A stretch of DNA of 64,000 nucleotides from Pseudomonas cichorii (GCF_003700275.1 NZ_RBRE01000041.1:62001-126000); one strand, 5' to 3'. Shown: positions 17,609 through 30,014, counted from the stretch's first letter. The notes: a model not told the origin generated them from the sequence alone. Made by a program: numbers and translations.

Positions 17609-20176
17609 CTAGAAACTCAAGCCGCCGGGATACACAGGGAAGAAGCGGTCGACCAGTCGCCTGCCCGCTTCTCCCAGCCTCGCGGCATAGCTCTCGCGAC
17701 TGAAAGGCTCGCCGGTACGCAGTTCATAAAGCCGATGCCAGATCTTGGGACGGGGAATCTCGCTCAACTGTACCTTGAGGAACCTGTAGTTGAGCCCCGA
17801 GACTTCCTGAACTCCATCGATCAGGAAGTAGCGGCCCGGCATCAACAGCGATTCGACTTCCTCGTACTCCCTGGAAAAAGGGGCAATCGGCGTTGCGCCG
17901 AAGTAATGCCTGGCAGGCAACTCGAATACTACAGAGGATTCGTCAAACGTCAGCGAAGCGCCGCTAGCCGCAAAACTCGCGGAATTCTCTCCCGCCTGAC
18001 TGCTGCAAAAAGCCCGTGCGATATAAGGATTTTCGGAAAACGACATCATGTCGGTGCTGACCAGCACATCCCCGGCCCGGATCCGGCCACTGCGAAAGTA
18101 GCGGCCTGACGTACCGCGCAGCGCGCTGCCACCGCGATACAGCGTGACATTGTTATTGACCCCGACAGCCAGCAGATCGTCCGCCAGCTCCTCGATCAGT
18201 TCCACCTGGGTTGGGCCATGAGAAACCCCGGAGCGCAGGAACTCGTTGAAAGACGAATCCATGACCGAGTACATGGAAATACGGCCGCCCACATATTGGC
18301 CGTCGGCCTTCTTGAACACATGGTGAACGTCTCCTCCTTCGTCAATGTAGATATCCATATCCTCTCCCATCGAGATGATCTGTCCATTCGGCGCAGCCTC
18401 CGGGATGTTCATGGTCAGTCTTTGCCGGACCAGACCAATCTGCGACAGCTGTTCTTCCTGGGTGAGGTTGAATTGCATGAAGGCATCCCAGAATGTCGAA
18501 CGGATGGTCACGAAGGACAGTGGCTGAGTCTCATCGGGCAACCCGGTGCCGGGCAATGGCTGCATTGGCAAGGGTTCGCGCCATTTCCACTGGCCATCGC
18601 CATCCAGAAACACGGCCCGCCCCGAATCCCCGCTGCCGACCGGGCCGTCGATGATCCAGGACTCATGCGCATCGCTGAACACCACCCGATGCGGAAGATC
18701 ATCCAGACTGATCCAGGTTTCGCCATTGGTCAGCATCTGGATGCCGCGCATGCGTCCGGCACCACTCACGGGATTCAGTTCGGTCAGGGCAATGGATTCG
18801 CTGGAAACCGCTGGAAGGCCGGAACTGCTCACTCCCACCAGCCGGCTCCCGGCCCTGACAAGGCCGACCAGCATGCTCAAATTGAACGCGACGAATATCG
18901 TATTGACGATGACTCCGAGAATCCCGGCCTTGCGCTGTCGGGGATCCCGGTCATGGATAGCCTGATCAAAATTGAGTGCCAGATTTGCAACGCCGGCACC
19001 GACCAGTGTCAGGGTTATCGGCCATCCCAGCGGGGCCAGCGCACCGAAGACATTGATGAAGGCACTCAGATAGCCGATCCAGATCCGCTTGCGCAGGCTG
19101 GTATTGGAGGTGAGCAAGGTCTGCGCATCCTCCTGCATCTGCTGTCTGGCAATGCCGCGCAGATAGACAAACACGTCACCGGTAATGACCCTGTCATTCT
19201 GGTTGACCAGCGTCTGCCCCTGCGCCCAGGGCGTATCCAGTACTTGCTGAAAATGATCGTCGAGGAATCCATCGTGCAATTGCCGCGCAGTCGCAGAGCG
19301 CAGGAACAGACTCTTGAAGATGGATTTCGAGGATGCCGTGCCCAGACAGCCCTGCACCCAGGCATACAACTCCTGCTCGGAAGCAAAGACATGGAAAGCC
19401 CTGGCGCTGCCCGGCAGATAGAGAAACTGCTGGCCGTTGTTAGCGACGATGCGAATGCTTTCAGGGCAGACATAACCGCCGATATCGAATGTTCGCAGCG
19501 TGAGCCCCGGCCCCGGTATGACGCTGTTACTCAGGGTATCCAGGGTCATGACCGGTTGCAGCTTGCCAATGATCGCCTCGGTGATGATCGCGAACTGGAC
19601 AAGACTCAAGCCGCCACTGCGTAACTGCAACCCCGCCGAAGCGAGAAAACCGGCGCGGGCCAGAATGCAGAAATGCTCGCTGTGGCGATCCCAGAAATTC
19701 GCCATCCGGGTCATGAACGCCGAGCTGAAATCCAGCGACCAGAAATCGTCGAGAACCTGTTGCGGCAGCAGGGCGATTTCGTTGCGCTCATCGAACCGAT
19801 CATGCTGCGGACCGTCGCTGTAAAAGCCGCCATAAACCTGCAACTCGTCGGGGGCAACCTGATCCGTTGCATTGAAGCGATGAATCATCAACTCGACAAA
19901 GGTCATCGACTCCACTGGCTGGCCTGAGTGCTGCCAGCCGGTGAATGTCCTCGGGCTGCTCACCGCTCCGGAGAAACGATGCCAATAGATGCGGTCAGGA
20001 TTCAGCCATCTGCCGGTGTGCCTGAATATCAGCGCGCGGGCCTCGGCATAGGCCAGGCTGTGGATATCCGGATAGTCTTCCATGAACTGCCGGGCGATGG
20101 TCTTGAGGTATTGCTCTTCGGTGATGTAGCGATTGGCGGTATTACCCGGACCGACATTGGCTGAAAGTCTTTGCAT
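17609..20176 (-). CDS. DUF6543 dermonecrotic-toxin-like protein with C-terminal ADP-ribosyltransferase-like domain
   Basis: This 855-residue protein looks like a toxin or effector. Residues about 20-340 resemble the DUF6543 domain of large Pseudomonas toxin-like proteins. ARQQMQEDAQTLLTSN (343-358) is followed by two hydrophobic segments (about 369-403 and 417-443), and FDQAIHDRDPRQRKAGI lies between them. The C-terminal ~190 residues fit a mono-ADP-ribosyltransferase: R681 in LYRGG, an STS-like SFSENPYIARAF (S712, S714), and an E-x-E turn at E773-V-E775 followed by SLLMPG. No signal peptide, hrp box or partner gene was found, so the delivery route is open. The domain assignment is from motif reading; the target protein is unknown. 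AAGGA lies upstream of ATG 20176. Confidence 0.78.
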   Translation of the reverse strand: MQRLSANVGPGNTANRYITEEQYLKTIARQFMEDYPDIHSLAYAEARALIFRHTGRWLNPDRIYWHRFSGAVSSPRTFTGWQHSGQPVESMTFVELMIHRFNATDQVAPDELQVYGGFYSDGPQHDRFDERNEIALLPQQVLDDFWSLDFSSAFMTRMANFWDRHSEHFCILARAGFLASAGLQLRSGGLSLVQFAIITEAIIGKLQPVMTLDTLSNSVIPGPGLTLRTFDIGGYVCPESIRIVANNGQQFLYLPGSARAFHVFASEQELYAWVQGCLGTASSKSIFKSLFLRSATARQLHDGFLDDHFQQVLDTPWAQGQTLVNQNDRVITGDVFVYLRGIARQQMQEDAQTLLTSNTSLRKRIWIGYLSAFINVFGALAPLGWPITLTLVGAGVANLALNFDQAIHDRDPRQRKAGILGVIVNTIFVAFNLSMLVGLVRAGSRLVGVSSSGLPAVSSESIALTELNPVSGAGRMRGIQMLTNGETWISLDDLPHRVVFSDAHESWIIDGPVGSGDSGRAVFLDGDGQWKWREPLPMQPLPGTGLPDETQPLSFVTIRSTFWDAFMQFNLTQEEQLSQIGLVRQRLTMNIPEAAPNGQIISMGEDMDIYIDEGGDVHHVFKKADGQYVGGRISMYSVMDSSFNEFLRSGVSHGPTQVELIEELADDLLAVGVNNNVTLYRGGSALRGTSGRYFRSGRIRAGDVLVSTDMMSFSENPYIARAFCSSQAGENSASFAASGASLTFDESSVVFELPARHYFGATPIAPFSREYEEVESLLMPGRYFLIDGVQEVSGLNYRFLKVQLSEIPRPKIWHRLYELRTGEPFSRESYAARLGEAGRRLVDRFFPVYPGGLSF

Positions 20177-20248
20177 GGCTGTCTTTTCCTTGATGGGAGA
20201 AAGTCAGCACGTAAACAGCTCTGCACACTTTGGAACGTTAATTATTTA

Positions 20249-20265
20249 AGGGCTTATCAAGCCCT
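20249..20265. other. 7-bp hairpin in the leader of the toxin gene
   Basis: AGGGCTT (20249-20255) and AAGCCCT (20259-20265) pair around ATC, about 75 bp upstream of the toxin start. In the minus direction it is followed by an AT-rich stretch, so it could be a weak terminator or a leader structure. Confidence 0.4.
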
Positions 20266-20404
20266 GCGGACCATGATTATCCGGTCACATGCAGCAATGC
20301 TTTGACAGCCAGCCAATTCAACAGGTTAAATCCTTTGGCACGCAGACTGCATGGTCAGTTTTTGCCCTAACCGTTTTTGATTAGTTTTATATGGAGTACC
20401 GCCC

Positions 20405-22147
20405 TTGGATGCCACGACCATCAACAGCCTGTTCCTTATCGGCGCGTTGCTGGTGGGCGCAAGCATCCTGGTCAGTTCTCTGTCCTCACGTCTGGGCATT
20501 CCGATTCTGGTCATCATCCTTGCGGTCGGCATGGTGGCTGGCGTGGATGGCGGCGGGATCATCTTCGACAACTATGCCACGGCGTATCTGGTCGGCAACC
20601 TGGCACTGGCAGTGATTCTGCTCGACGGCGGCCTGCGTACGCGGGTCGCCAGTTTCCGGGTAGCGTTATGGCCGGCCTTGTCGCTGGCCACCGTCGGGGT
20701 GCTGATTACCACCGGACTGACCGGCATGGTCGCCGCCTGGCTATTCGACCTGAACATGATTCAGGGCCTGCTGATCGGCGCGATCGTAGGCTCCACCGAC
20801 GCCGCGGCGGTGTTCTCCCTGCTGGGCGGCAAGGGCCTCAACGAACGGGTGACCGCCAGCCTGGAAATCGAATCCGGCAGCAACGACCCGATGGCGGTGT
20901 TTCTGACCGTCACCCTGATCGGCATGCTCGCCAGCGGCCAGACCGGCCTGCACTGGGGCTTGCTGGGGCATCTGATTCAGGAGTTCGGCATCGGCAGCTT
21001 CATCGGCCTGGGTGGCGGCTGGCTGATGCTGCAACTGGTCAACCGTATCAATCTGGCCGCTGGCCTTTATCCGATTCTGGTCATCGCCGGTGGCCTGGCG
21101 ATCTTTGCCCTGACCAACGCCATCCATGGCAGCGGCTTCCTGGCGGTCTATCTGTGCGGTCTGGTGCTGGGCAACCGCCCGATCCGCAGCCGCCACGGCA
21201 TTCTGCACATGCTCGACGGCATGGCATGGCTGGCACAGATCGGCATGTTTCTGGTGCTGGGCCTGCTGGTCACCCCGCACGACCTGCTGCCTATCGCAAT
21301 CCCGGCCCTGGGCCTGGCGTTGTGGATGATTCTGGTGGCGCGGCCTCTTTCGGTCATGGTCGGCCTGCTGCCGTTCAAGGCGTTCCATGGTCGTGAAAAG
21401 GCGTTCATTGCCTGGGTTGGCCTGCGCGGCGCGGTGCCGATCATTCTGGCGGTGTTCCCGCTGATGGCCGGCCTGCCCAACGCGCAGCTGTACTTCAATC
21501 TGGCGTTCTTCATCGTGCTGGTTTCGCTTTTGCTGCAAGGCACCAGCCTGCCGTGGATGGCCAAATTGCTGAAGGTAACGGTTCCACCCGATCCTGCACC
21601 GATTTCCCGAGCGGCCCTGGAAGTTCATGTCACCAGTGAATGGGAGCTGTTCGTCTATCGCCTGGGCGCGGAAAAGTGGTGCATCGGCGCAGCCCTGCGC
21701 GAGCTGAAAATGCCCGAAGGCACGCGGATTGCGGCGCTGTTCCGGGGCCAGCAATTGCTTCACCCTTCCGGCAGTACCACCCTGGAAGTCGGCGACCTGC
21801 TGTGTGTAATCGGCCACGAACATGATCTTCCGGCGCTGGGCAAGCTGTTCAGCCAGGCACCGCAACGCGGTCTGGACCTGCGTTTCTTCGGCGATTTCGT
21901 TCTCGAAGGCGATGCGCAACTGGGTGCCGTCGCGGCGCTGTACGGCCTCAAGCTCGACGGTCTGGACACCAACATGCCGCTCAGCCAGTTCATCATCCAG
22001 AAGAACCGCGGCGAGCCAGTGGTCGGCGACCAGATCGAATGGAATGGAACTATTTGGACTGTTGCGGTGATGGAGGGGAACAAGATCCTCAAAGTCGGCG
22101 TCAGATTCCCCGAAGGAAGCCGCCCGGGTCCCGGATTGTTCCTTTAA
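20405..22147 (+). CDS. cvrA: Potassium/proton antiporter CvrA (NhaP2)
   Basis: The 580-residue protein has about 12 membrane helices (1-390) of the CPA1 family. The core helices include [21 protein letters not shown] and [16 protein letters not shown], holding the conserved acidic residues for ion exchange. A regulatory TrkA-C-like domain (about 400-485) and a CorC-type terminal domain follow. The family exchanges potassium for protons at the inner membrane and protects against volume stress. The start is TTG 20405: the resulting [16 protein letters not shown] matches the usual NhaP2 N-terminus. It is followed 38 bp later by mscK, and both act in ion or osmotic balance. Confidence 0.93.
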   Translation: MDATTINSLFLIGALLVGASILVSSLSSRLGIPILVIILAVGMVAGVDGGGIIFDNYATAYLVGNLALAVILLDGGLRTRVASFRVALWPALSLATVGVLITTGLTGMVAAWLFDLNMIQGLLIGAIVGSTDAAAVFSLLGGKGLNERVTASLEIESGSNDPMAVFLTVTLIGMLASGQTGLHWGLLGHLIQEFGIGSFIGLGGGWLMLQLVNRINLAAGLYPILVIAGGLAIFALTNAIHGSGFLAVYLCGLVLGNRPIRSRHGILHMLDGMAWLAQIGMFLVLGLLVTPHDLLPIAIPALGLALWMILVARPLSVMVGLLPFKAFHGREKAFIAWVGLRGAVPIILAVFPLMAGLPNAQLYFNLAFFIVLVSLLLQGTSLPWMAKLLKVTVPPDPAPISRAALEVHVTSEWELFVYRLGAEKWCIGAALRELKMPEGTRIAALFRGQQLLHPSGSTTLEVGDLLCVIGHEHDLPALGKLFSQAPQRGLDLRFFGDFVLEGDAQLGAVAALYGLKLDGLDTNMPLSQFIIQKNRGEPVVGDQIEWNGTIWTVAVMEGNKILKVGVRFPEGSRPGPGLFL

Positions 22148-22185
22148 ACTGCCAATCCACTCGTTTTATCAAGCGACCGGTGTCT

Positions 22186-25100
22186 ATGTTTTCCCTGCGT
22201 GCTTTTCTTGCTGTCACTTTGCTTGGGCTGTGCCTTTCCACCTTTCCGGCGCTGGCGGCCGATCCGCCAACCAGCGAAGCCGTGCAGCAAAGCCTGGACA
22301 AGATCGCCGACCGCAAATTGCCGGAAGCCGATCAGAAAGCGCTGCAGCAAGTGCTCGAACAGACCCTGGATTTTCTTGCCAGCCAACAGGACAGCCAGCA
22401 GAAACTGGCTGCCCTCAAGCAGCAACTGAACCAGGCCCCCAAGCAGACCACTGACAATCAGCGCGAACTGACCCGCTTGAAGGAAAGCAGGGTCATCCCG
22501 GTTGCCCAGCGCTACGGCAGCCTCGATGTGCCGCAACTGGAGCAGATGCTCAGTCAGCGCAGCACCCAGCAAAGCGATCTGCAGAAAGCCCTGAACGATG
22601 CCAACAGCCTGACGATTACGGCCCAGACACGTCCGGAAAGAGCCCAGGCGGAAATCAGCGCCAACCAGACCCGCATCCAGCAGATCAATGCCACGCTCAA
22701 GCTGGGCAAGGACAACGGCAAGCCGCTCAGCGCCGACCAGCGCAACATGCTCAATGCCGAACTGGCCTCGATCAATGCCCTGAACCTGCTGCGTCGCCAG
22801 GAACTGGCCGGCAACAGCCAGCTTCAGGACCTGGGTAACAGCCAGCATGACCTGCTGACCGAGAAAGTGACCCGCCAGGAGCAGGAAATTCAGGACCTGC
22901 AGACCCTGATCAACGACAAGCGCCGCGCCCAGTCGCAGAAGACCGTGGCCGAGCTGTCGCTGGAAGCACAGAAGGCAGGCAGCAGCAGTCTGCTGGCCAC
23001 GGAAAGCGCCGCCAACCTCAAGCTCTCCGACTACTTGCTGCGCGGCACCGACCGGCTCAACGAACTGACCCAGCAGAACCTCAAGACCAAGCAGCAACTG
23101 GACAACCTGACCCAGACCGATCAAGCCCTGAACGAGCAGATCACCGTGCTGAGCGGCAGCCTGTTGCTGTCCAAGATTCTCTACAAGCAGAAGCAGGCCC
23201 TGCCCCATCTGCAACTGGACAAGGGGCTGGCAGACGAAATCGCCAACATCCGCCTGTACCAGTTCGAGATCAATCAGCAGCGCGAGCAGATGAGCAGCCC
23301 TTCGGCCTATGTCGAAAAACTGCTGGCGACCCAACCGCCCGAAGACATCACTGCGCAACTGCGCAAGACCCTGCTGGATCTGGCCATCACCCGCAGCGAC
23401 CTGCTGGAGCGTCTGAACCGCGAACTCAGCGCCCTGCTCAACGAATCCATCACCCTGCAACTGAACCAGAAACAGCTGACCAGCACTGCCATCAGCCTGC
23501 GCGCCACGCTGGACGAGCAGATGTTCTGGATTCCCAGCAACAAGCCACTGGATATGGAGTGGTTCCAGAACATTTGGCCGCGCCTGAAAAAGCAGCTCGC
23601 CACACTGCCCTGGACGTCCAGCCTCAGCGAACTGTCCGACGGGCTGACACAACGACCACTGCTGTTCCTGCCGCTGCTGTTACTGATCGGTGTACTGACG
23701 TGGCGGCGCAAGGCGCTTTATCAGAAGCTGAACCTGCTGCACGCCGATATCGGCCACTTCAAGCGCGATAGCCAGTGGAAAACCCCGCTGGCACTGCTGA
23801 TCAACGTGCTGCTGGCCATGCCTGTCGCACTGGGCCTGGCGCTGTGCGGTTATGCCCTGCAGATCGATGCCCGCGGACAGAACGCCAACCTCGGCGAAGC
23901 CCTGCTGCAGATTGCCCTGACCTGGCTGGTGTTCTACACCGCCTATCGCGTGCTGGCGCCGGCTGGCGTTGCGCAACTGCACTTCCGCTGGGAAACGGCT
24001 CAGGTCGAATTCCTGCGCGGCTGGATACGCCGTCTGGGGCTGGTGGTGCTGGCTCTGGTGGCTGTGGTCGCCGTCGCCGAACACCAACCGGCGGCACTGG
24101 CCGACGACGTGCTGGGCATTGGTGTAGTACTGACCTGCTATGCCTTGATGGCGTGGCTGCTCAGCCGCCTGCTGCTCTCCAGCCCGACCCATCACAACGC
24201 CTCGCTGTTCCGCAAGGCCGTGGGCCTGGCGTTCACGGCACTGCCCATCGCGCTGTTTCTGGCGGTGTGCTTCGGTTACTACTACACCGCGCTGAAACTC
24301 AGTGACCGGCTGATCGACACCCTGTATCTGCTGATGCTCTGGCTGGTGGTGGAAGCCACCTTCGTCCGCGGCCTGAGTGTTGCCGCGCGGCGTCTGGCTT
24401 ACCAGCGAGCACTGGCCAAGCGCCAGGCCGCCCGCGACAGCGGCGACGGCGAAGCGGCGGTGGAAGAGCCAAAACTGGATATCGAACAGGTCAACCAGCA
24501 GTCGCTGCGCCTGATTCGCCTGGCCTTGCTGGGCGGTTTCATCGGCGGGTTGTATCTGGTCTGGGCAGACCTGATTACCGTGTTCGCCTATCTGGACAAC
24601 ATCACCCTGTACGAATACACCAGCGGCACAGGCGCCAATATCAGCATGGTGCCCATCAGCCTCGGCGACATGATCGGCGCGCTGGTGATCATCGGCATCA
24701 CCTTCGTGCTGGCAGGCAACCTGCCCGGCCTGCTGGAAGTGCTGGTGCTGTCACGCCTGAACCTGGCTCAAGGCAGCGCCTATGCCACCACCACACTGCT
24801 GTCCTACGCAATTGCCGGGATCGGCTTCGTGTCCACCCTCTCGACCCTGGGCGTGAGCTGGGACAAGTTGCAATGGCTGGTCGCCGCGCTGTCGGTCGGC
24901 CTGGGTTTTGGCATGCAGGAAATCTTCGCCAACTTCATTTCCGGCATCATGATTCTGTTCGAGCGTCCGGTGCGGATCGGCGACACCATCACCATCGGCA
25001 ACCTGTCGGGTACGGTCAGCAAGATCCGTATCCGCGCCACGACCATTACCGACTTCGACCGCAAGGACATCATCGTCCCGAACAAGACCTTCATCACCGG

Positions 25101-25572
25101 CCAGCTCATCAACTGGTCGCTGACCGACACCATCACCCGCGTCACCCTCAAACTGGGCGTGGATTACGGTTCGGACCTGGATCTGGTGCGCACTCTGCTG
25201 CTCCAGGCAGCGCGGGACAACCCTCGGGTCCTGAAGGAACCGGAACCGATCGTCTATTTCCTGAACTTCGGTGAAAGCACCCTGGACCACGAACTGCGCA
25301 TGCATGTCCGCGATCTGGGCGACCGCAACCCGGTACTCGACGAGATCAACCGCTTCATCAACCGCGAGTTCAAGAAGCAGAAAATCAACATCTCGTTCCG
25401 CCAGATGGAGGTCTATCTCAAGAATCTCCACGGTCAGGAATACAAGATGGTACCCATCGAAAACACCGACAAGACCATCCGGCCCGCCGAGTCCGACACA
25501 CCGCCTGTCACGACCAAAGTCAAACCGGCACCCAAGGATGCACCCGAGCCGCCTGAACTCAAGCTCGACTGA
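22186..25572 (+). CDS. mscK: Large mechanosensitive channel MscK (KefA family)
   Basis: ATG 22186 gives a 1128-residue protein, close to the 1120 of E. coli MscK. A signal peptide ends at about residue 24 (FPALAA). A periplasmic region of coiled-coil repeats follows (about 25-460), then a set of membrane helices (about 480-900) and the MscS-like pore and cytoplasmic domain: FANFISGIMILFERPVRIGDTI, LSGTVSKIRIRATTITDFD, and the PNKTFITGQLINWSLTD loop. It opens under membrane tension to release solutes. The frame stays open upstream to 22039, but that would lack the signal peptide and overlap cvrA. A proline-rich charged tail ends the protein. Confidence 0.93.
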   Translation: MFSLRAFLAVTLLGLCLSTFPALAADPPTSEAVQQSLDKIADRKLPEADQKALQQVLEQTLDFLASQQDSQQKLAALKQQLNQAPKQTTDNQRELTRLKESRVIPVAQRYGSLDVPQLEQMLSQRSTQQSDLQKALNDANSLTITAQTRPERAQAEISANQTRIQQINATLKLGKDNGKPLSADQRNMLNAELASINALNLLRRQELAGNSQLQDLGNSQHDLLTEKVTRQEQEIQDLQTLINDKRRAQSQKTVAELSLEAQKAGSSSLLATESAANLKLSDYLLRGTDRLNELTQQNLKTKQQLDNLTQTDQALNEQITVLSGSLLLSKILYKQKQALPHLQLDKGLADEIANIRLYQFEINQQREQMSSPSAYVEKLLATQPPEDITAQLRKTLLDLAITRSDLLERLNRELSALLNESITLQLNQKQLTSTAISLRATLDEQMFWIPSNKPLDMEWFQNIWPRLKKQLATLPWTSSLSELSDGLTQRPLLFLPLLLLIGVLTWRRKALYQKLNLLHADIGHFKRDSQWKTPLALLINVLLAMPVALGLALCGYALQIDARGQNANLGEALLQIALTWLVFYTAYRVLAPAGVAQLHFRWETAQVEFLRGWIRRLGLVVLALVAVVAVAEHQPAALADDVLGIGVVLTCYALMAWLLSRLLLSSPTHHNASLFRKAVGLAFTALPIALFLAVCFGYYYTALKLSDRLIDTLYLLMLWLVVEATFVRGLSVAARRLAYQRALAKRQAARDSGDGEAAVEEPKLDIEQVNQQSLRLIRLALLGGFIGGLYLVWADLITVFAYLDNITLYEYTSGTGANISMVPISLGDMIGALVIIGITFVLAGNLPGLLEVLVLSRLNLAQGSAYATTTLLSYAIAGIGFVSTLSTLGVSWDKLQWLVAALSVGLGFGMQEIFANFISGIMILFERPVRIGDTITIGNLSGTVSKIRIRATTITDFDRKDIIVPNKTFITGQLINWSLTDTITRVTLKLGVDYGSDLDLVRTLLLQAARDNPRVLKEPEPIVYFLNFGESTLDHELRMHVRDLGDRNPVLDEINRFINREFKKQKINISFRQMEVYLKNLHGQEYKMVPIENTDKTIRPAESDTPPVTTKVKPAPKDAPEPPELKLD

Positions 25573-25581
25573 CACGGCTAA

Positions 25582-27886
<2,305 letters not shown>

Positions 27887-27980
27887 AAAACCTCCTACCA
27901 ACATCTATAAAAAGTCAGCCGCACTGAAAATAAATTCTTATTTCCAGTACCGCCAACCCATAGCTAACAACCAGCACTCT

Positions 27981-28427
27981 TTAACTCATGACGAATTCGA
28001 CAATCCATTCATGAGTAGCGTTATTGACAGAGTTAATTCTGGCATCACAGCGCGCACCACCACTCGCTGTCGCCTCCTTGATCCATTTCGGCACCTTGAC
28101 GGAGCGGGTAGCCGTCATCACGTAAGTAGATTTGAACTTGCAGACCTTATTCCCGCTGCTGTAACGGACAAAAGCGTGGCTGGCATACGGAGAAAGACGT
28201 CCTTTAATAACATATGTATCTACACTACCTGCAGAGACACTGTCATTCGGCACTTTCACAGCAAAAGTCCTGGTCAGTGCCTCATTACTGTCCACCGGAC
28301 TATATACAGCTTCCGCAGAACCATTATTCTTGAAAACAACCGTCACCTGCGGCCCTGCCTGAACCACACCTGACCCAACAAGCGCAGCAACAGCCACGAC
28401 CAGCCTGAATTCTTTTAAAACGTACAT
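27981..28427 (-). CDS. Small secreted protein of unknown function
   Basis: ATG 28427 gives a 148-residue protein with a clean signal peptide (MYVLKEFRLVVAVAALVG..., cleavage near VVQA at 24). The mature part of ~124 residues is mostly short beta-forming segments (VTVVFKNNG, TFAVKVP, TYVIKGRL, WIVEFVMS) and has two cysteines, C96 and C127, which could form a disulfide in the periplasm. An in-frame ATG at 28526 exists but would bury the signal peptide. It lies 94 bp upstream of the 272-residue gene on the same strand. The DNA here is AT-rich. Family not recognised; a periplasmic immunity or adhesin-like role is only a guess. Confidence 0.72.
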   Translation of the reverse strand: MYVLKEFRLVVAVAALVGSGVVQAGPQVTVVFKNNGSAEAVYSPVDSNEALTRTFAVKVPNDSVSAGSVDTYVIKGRLSPYASHAFVRYSSGNKVCKFKSTYVMTATRSVKVPKWIKEATASGGARCDARINSVNNATHEWIVEFVMS

Positions 28428-28684
28428 ATCCGAATACCTTTTTTGTTGTTCATGACAAAAAAGGCTATAGAGATAAATCAACCCACTCAACTCCCCAAAC
28501 GGGCAACCCGAAAGGATAGTTGACAACCTTCAACTACCACTCGCAGGAGCGCATCCATTCGGTAACCCGCAACAGTATTTGCCGATTCTTTTGTAGGACT
28601 CTTCCTTAATATAAGTTAACCACCCCTGAGATGAAGCTTTCCATCTAACATCTGTACTTTCCAAAACACCAAGGAGGCATGCTC

Positions 28685-29080
28685 ATGCCATTTGTAGTCA
28701 AGGAAGGCGATCCAACCACTACCGGCGGCTTTGTGCTGTCAGCATCTGCAACAGAATTGATAGATCAGCGCAGGGTGGCTCGCATGGGTGATCCGGTATG
28801 GTGTCCGGCGTGCAAGAGCGTGGGCTACATCGCCGAGGGCAACCCGACCTATATCAATGGCTGTGTGGCCGTTGCCACGCACGGGCACCAGGTAAAGTGC
28901 GGATGTCCCACCGGCAGCAACCGGCTGGCTGCTTCCCAGGAGCACTCCAGGGCTGACATGGAAGCGACCATCACCATTCCGGACGAAATGGTCAAAAAGG
29001 CCCTCTCCACCGTCGAACGGATAACCAGTTCGATCAAGGCCGGCACCTTTGATTCGCCACTCTTCAAGACTAACGAGTGA
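28685..29080 (+). CDS. PAAR-domain protein (possible type VI secretion spike tip)
   Basis: The 131-residue protein is a PAAR domain of about 85 residues followed by a short helical tail. VKEGDPTTTGG opens the fold, ARMGDPVWCPACKSVGYI continues it, and NGCVAVATHGHQVKCGCP supplies the closing cysteines and histidine that usually bind zinc. PAAR proteins cap the VgrG spike of type VI secretion and carry effectors. AAGGAGG at 28671-28677 fits ATG 28685 (7-nt spacing) better than ATG 28679 (1 nt). No vgrG or other T6SS gene is in the window, so it is an orphan tip. The two genes on its left are divergent. Confidence 0.88.
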   Translation: MPFVVKEGDPTTTGGFVLSASATELIDQRRVARMGDPVWCPACKSVGYIAEGNPTYINGCVAVATHGHQVKCGCPTGSNRLAASQEHSRADMEATITIPDEMVKKALSTVERITSSIKAGTFDSPLFKTNE

Positions 29081-29090
29081 TACCTGTCAG

Positions 29091-29111
29091 AGCGGGGCAT
29101 TGCGCCCCGCT
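29091..29111. terminator. GC-rich hairpin between convergent PAAR and ParA genes
   Basis: AGCGGGGC (29091-29098) pairs with GCCCCGCT (29104-29111) around ATTGC, 11 bp after the PAAR stop. No U-run follows, so it is a weak terminator candidate for either strand. Confidence 0.5.
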
Positions 29112-29122
29112 TCGCTCAGCCC

Positions 29123-29902
29123 TCAAGCCTGTGCCCTGGTTTCCAGCCAGTGATGCAGCTCGACAAATTGCTGAGTCAGCTTGTGACGAGGATCGAAATG
29201 AATCAGAGGGATGCTTGCATGATGCGATTCGCGCATCTTCACCGAGGCATTGAGGTAGACCGGCAGGACCGGCAATCCTTCGGCAATCAACTCGTCCAGC
29301 ATCTGCTGCGGCAAGCTGGCCCGGGACTGAAACTGGTTGACGATAATGCCTTCAACCTCAAGCTCCTCGTTGTGATCTTCCTTGAGCTCTTCAACCTCTT
29401 GCAGCAGACCATAAAGGGCCTGACGCGAAAAACTGTCGCAGTCAAACGGGATCAATACCCGATCAGAGGCGATCAGTGCCGATACCGCATAGAAATTCAG
29501 TGCTGGCGGCGTATCCAGATAAATACGCTCGTAATCCTCGCTCAGCTCGTCCAGCAGTTTTCGCAGCTTGTTGATCTTGTGCTTGGCTTCAAGCTTTGGC
29601 TGAAGATCGGCCAGTTCTGCAGTGGCGGTCACAACGTGCAGGTTGTCGTAAGGCGTTTCATAGATATCGACGCGGTTCTTCTTGCCAAACGGCGTGGAGG
29701 AAAGGGTCTGCTTGAAGAACTCGGCAATCCCCATGGGAATGTCATTGCCGGTAAGGCCGGTGAGGTACTGGGTCGAGTTAGCCTGTGCATCCAGATCAAT
29801 CAACAGTGTTCGATAACCTTCGCTAGCGCTGACAGCAGCCAGATTGCAGGCGATGCTGGACTTGCCGACACCGCCCTTTTGATTGAACACCACGCGACGC
29901 AT
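29123..29902 (-). CDS. ParA/Soj-type Walker ATPase
   Basis: The 259-residue protein starts at ATG 29902 ([16 protein letters not shown]), with AAGGAG eight bases upstream; the upstream frame extension lacks such a site. The deviant Walker A is KGGVGKSS (K9-S16), the Walker A' region is [12 protein letters not shown], and the Walker B-like part is YLDTPPALN. This is the ParA/MinD family of ATPases that position DNA or protein complexes on the nucleoid. There is no parB gene nearby and no sign of a plasmid, so it is a chromosomal orphan ParA. It faces the PAAR gene; whether they function together is not shown. Confidence 0.87.
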   Translation of the reverse strand: MRRVVFNQKGGVGKSSIACNLAAVSASEGYRTLLIDLDAQANSTQYLTGLTGNDIPMGIAEFFKQTLSSTPFGKKNRVDIYETPYDNLHVVTATAELADLQPKLEAKHKINKLRKLLDELSEDYERIYLDTPPALNFYAVSALIASDRVLIPFDCDSFSRQALYGLLQEVEELKEDHNEELEVEGIIVNQFQSRASLPQQMLDELIAEGLPVLPVYLNASVKMRESHHASIPLIHFDPRHKLTQQFVELHHWLETRAQA

Positions 29903-30014
29903 GCAATGACTCCTTGCTGAGTGAAGAAACAACCTGCAAGACCGATAAAAAGCCTGCAAGAGGTCCGAGTCTAGGCAATACATATGACAACGGCGAGCTT
30001 ATCGACACAAAAGC

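Noticed and set aside
20177..20404. Possible hrp box or sigma promoter for the toxin gene
   Set aside because: No GGAACC...CCAC pair was found on the minus strand; the region gives no clear promoter.
22144..23652. Open minus-strand frame opposite mscK
   Set aside because: It mirrors the coiled-coil region of mscK and has no ribosome site or family.
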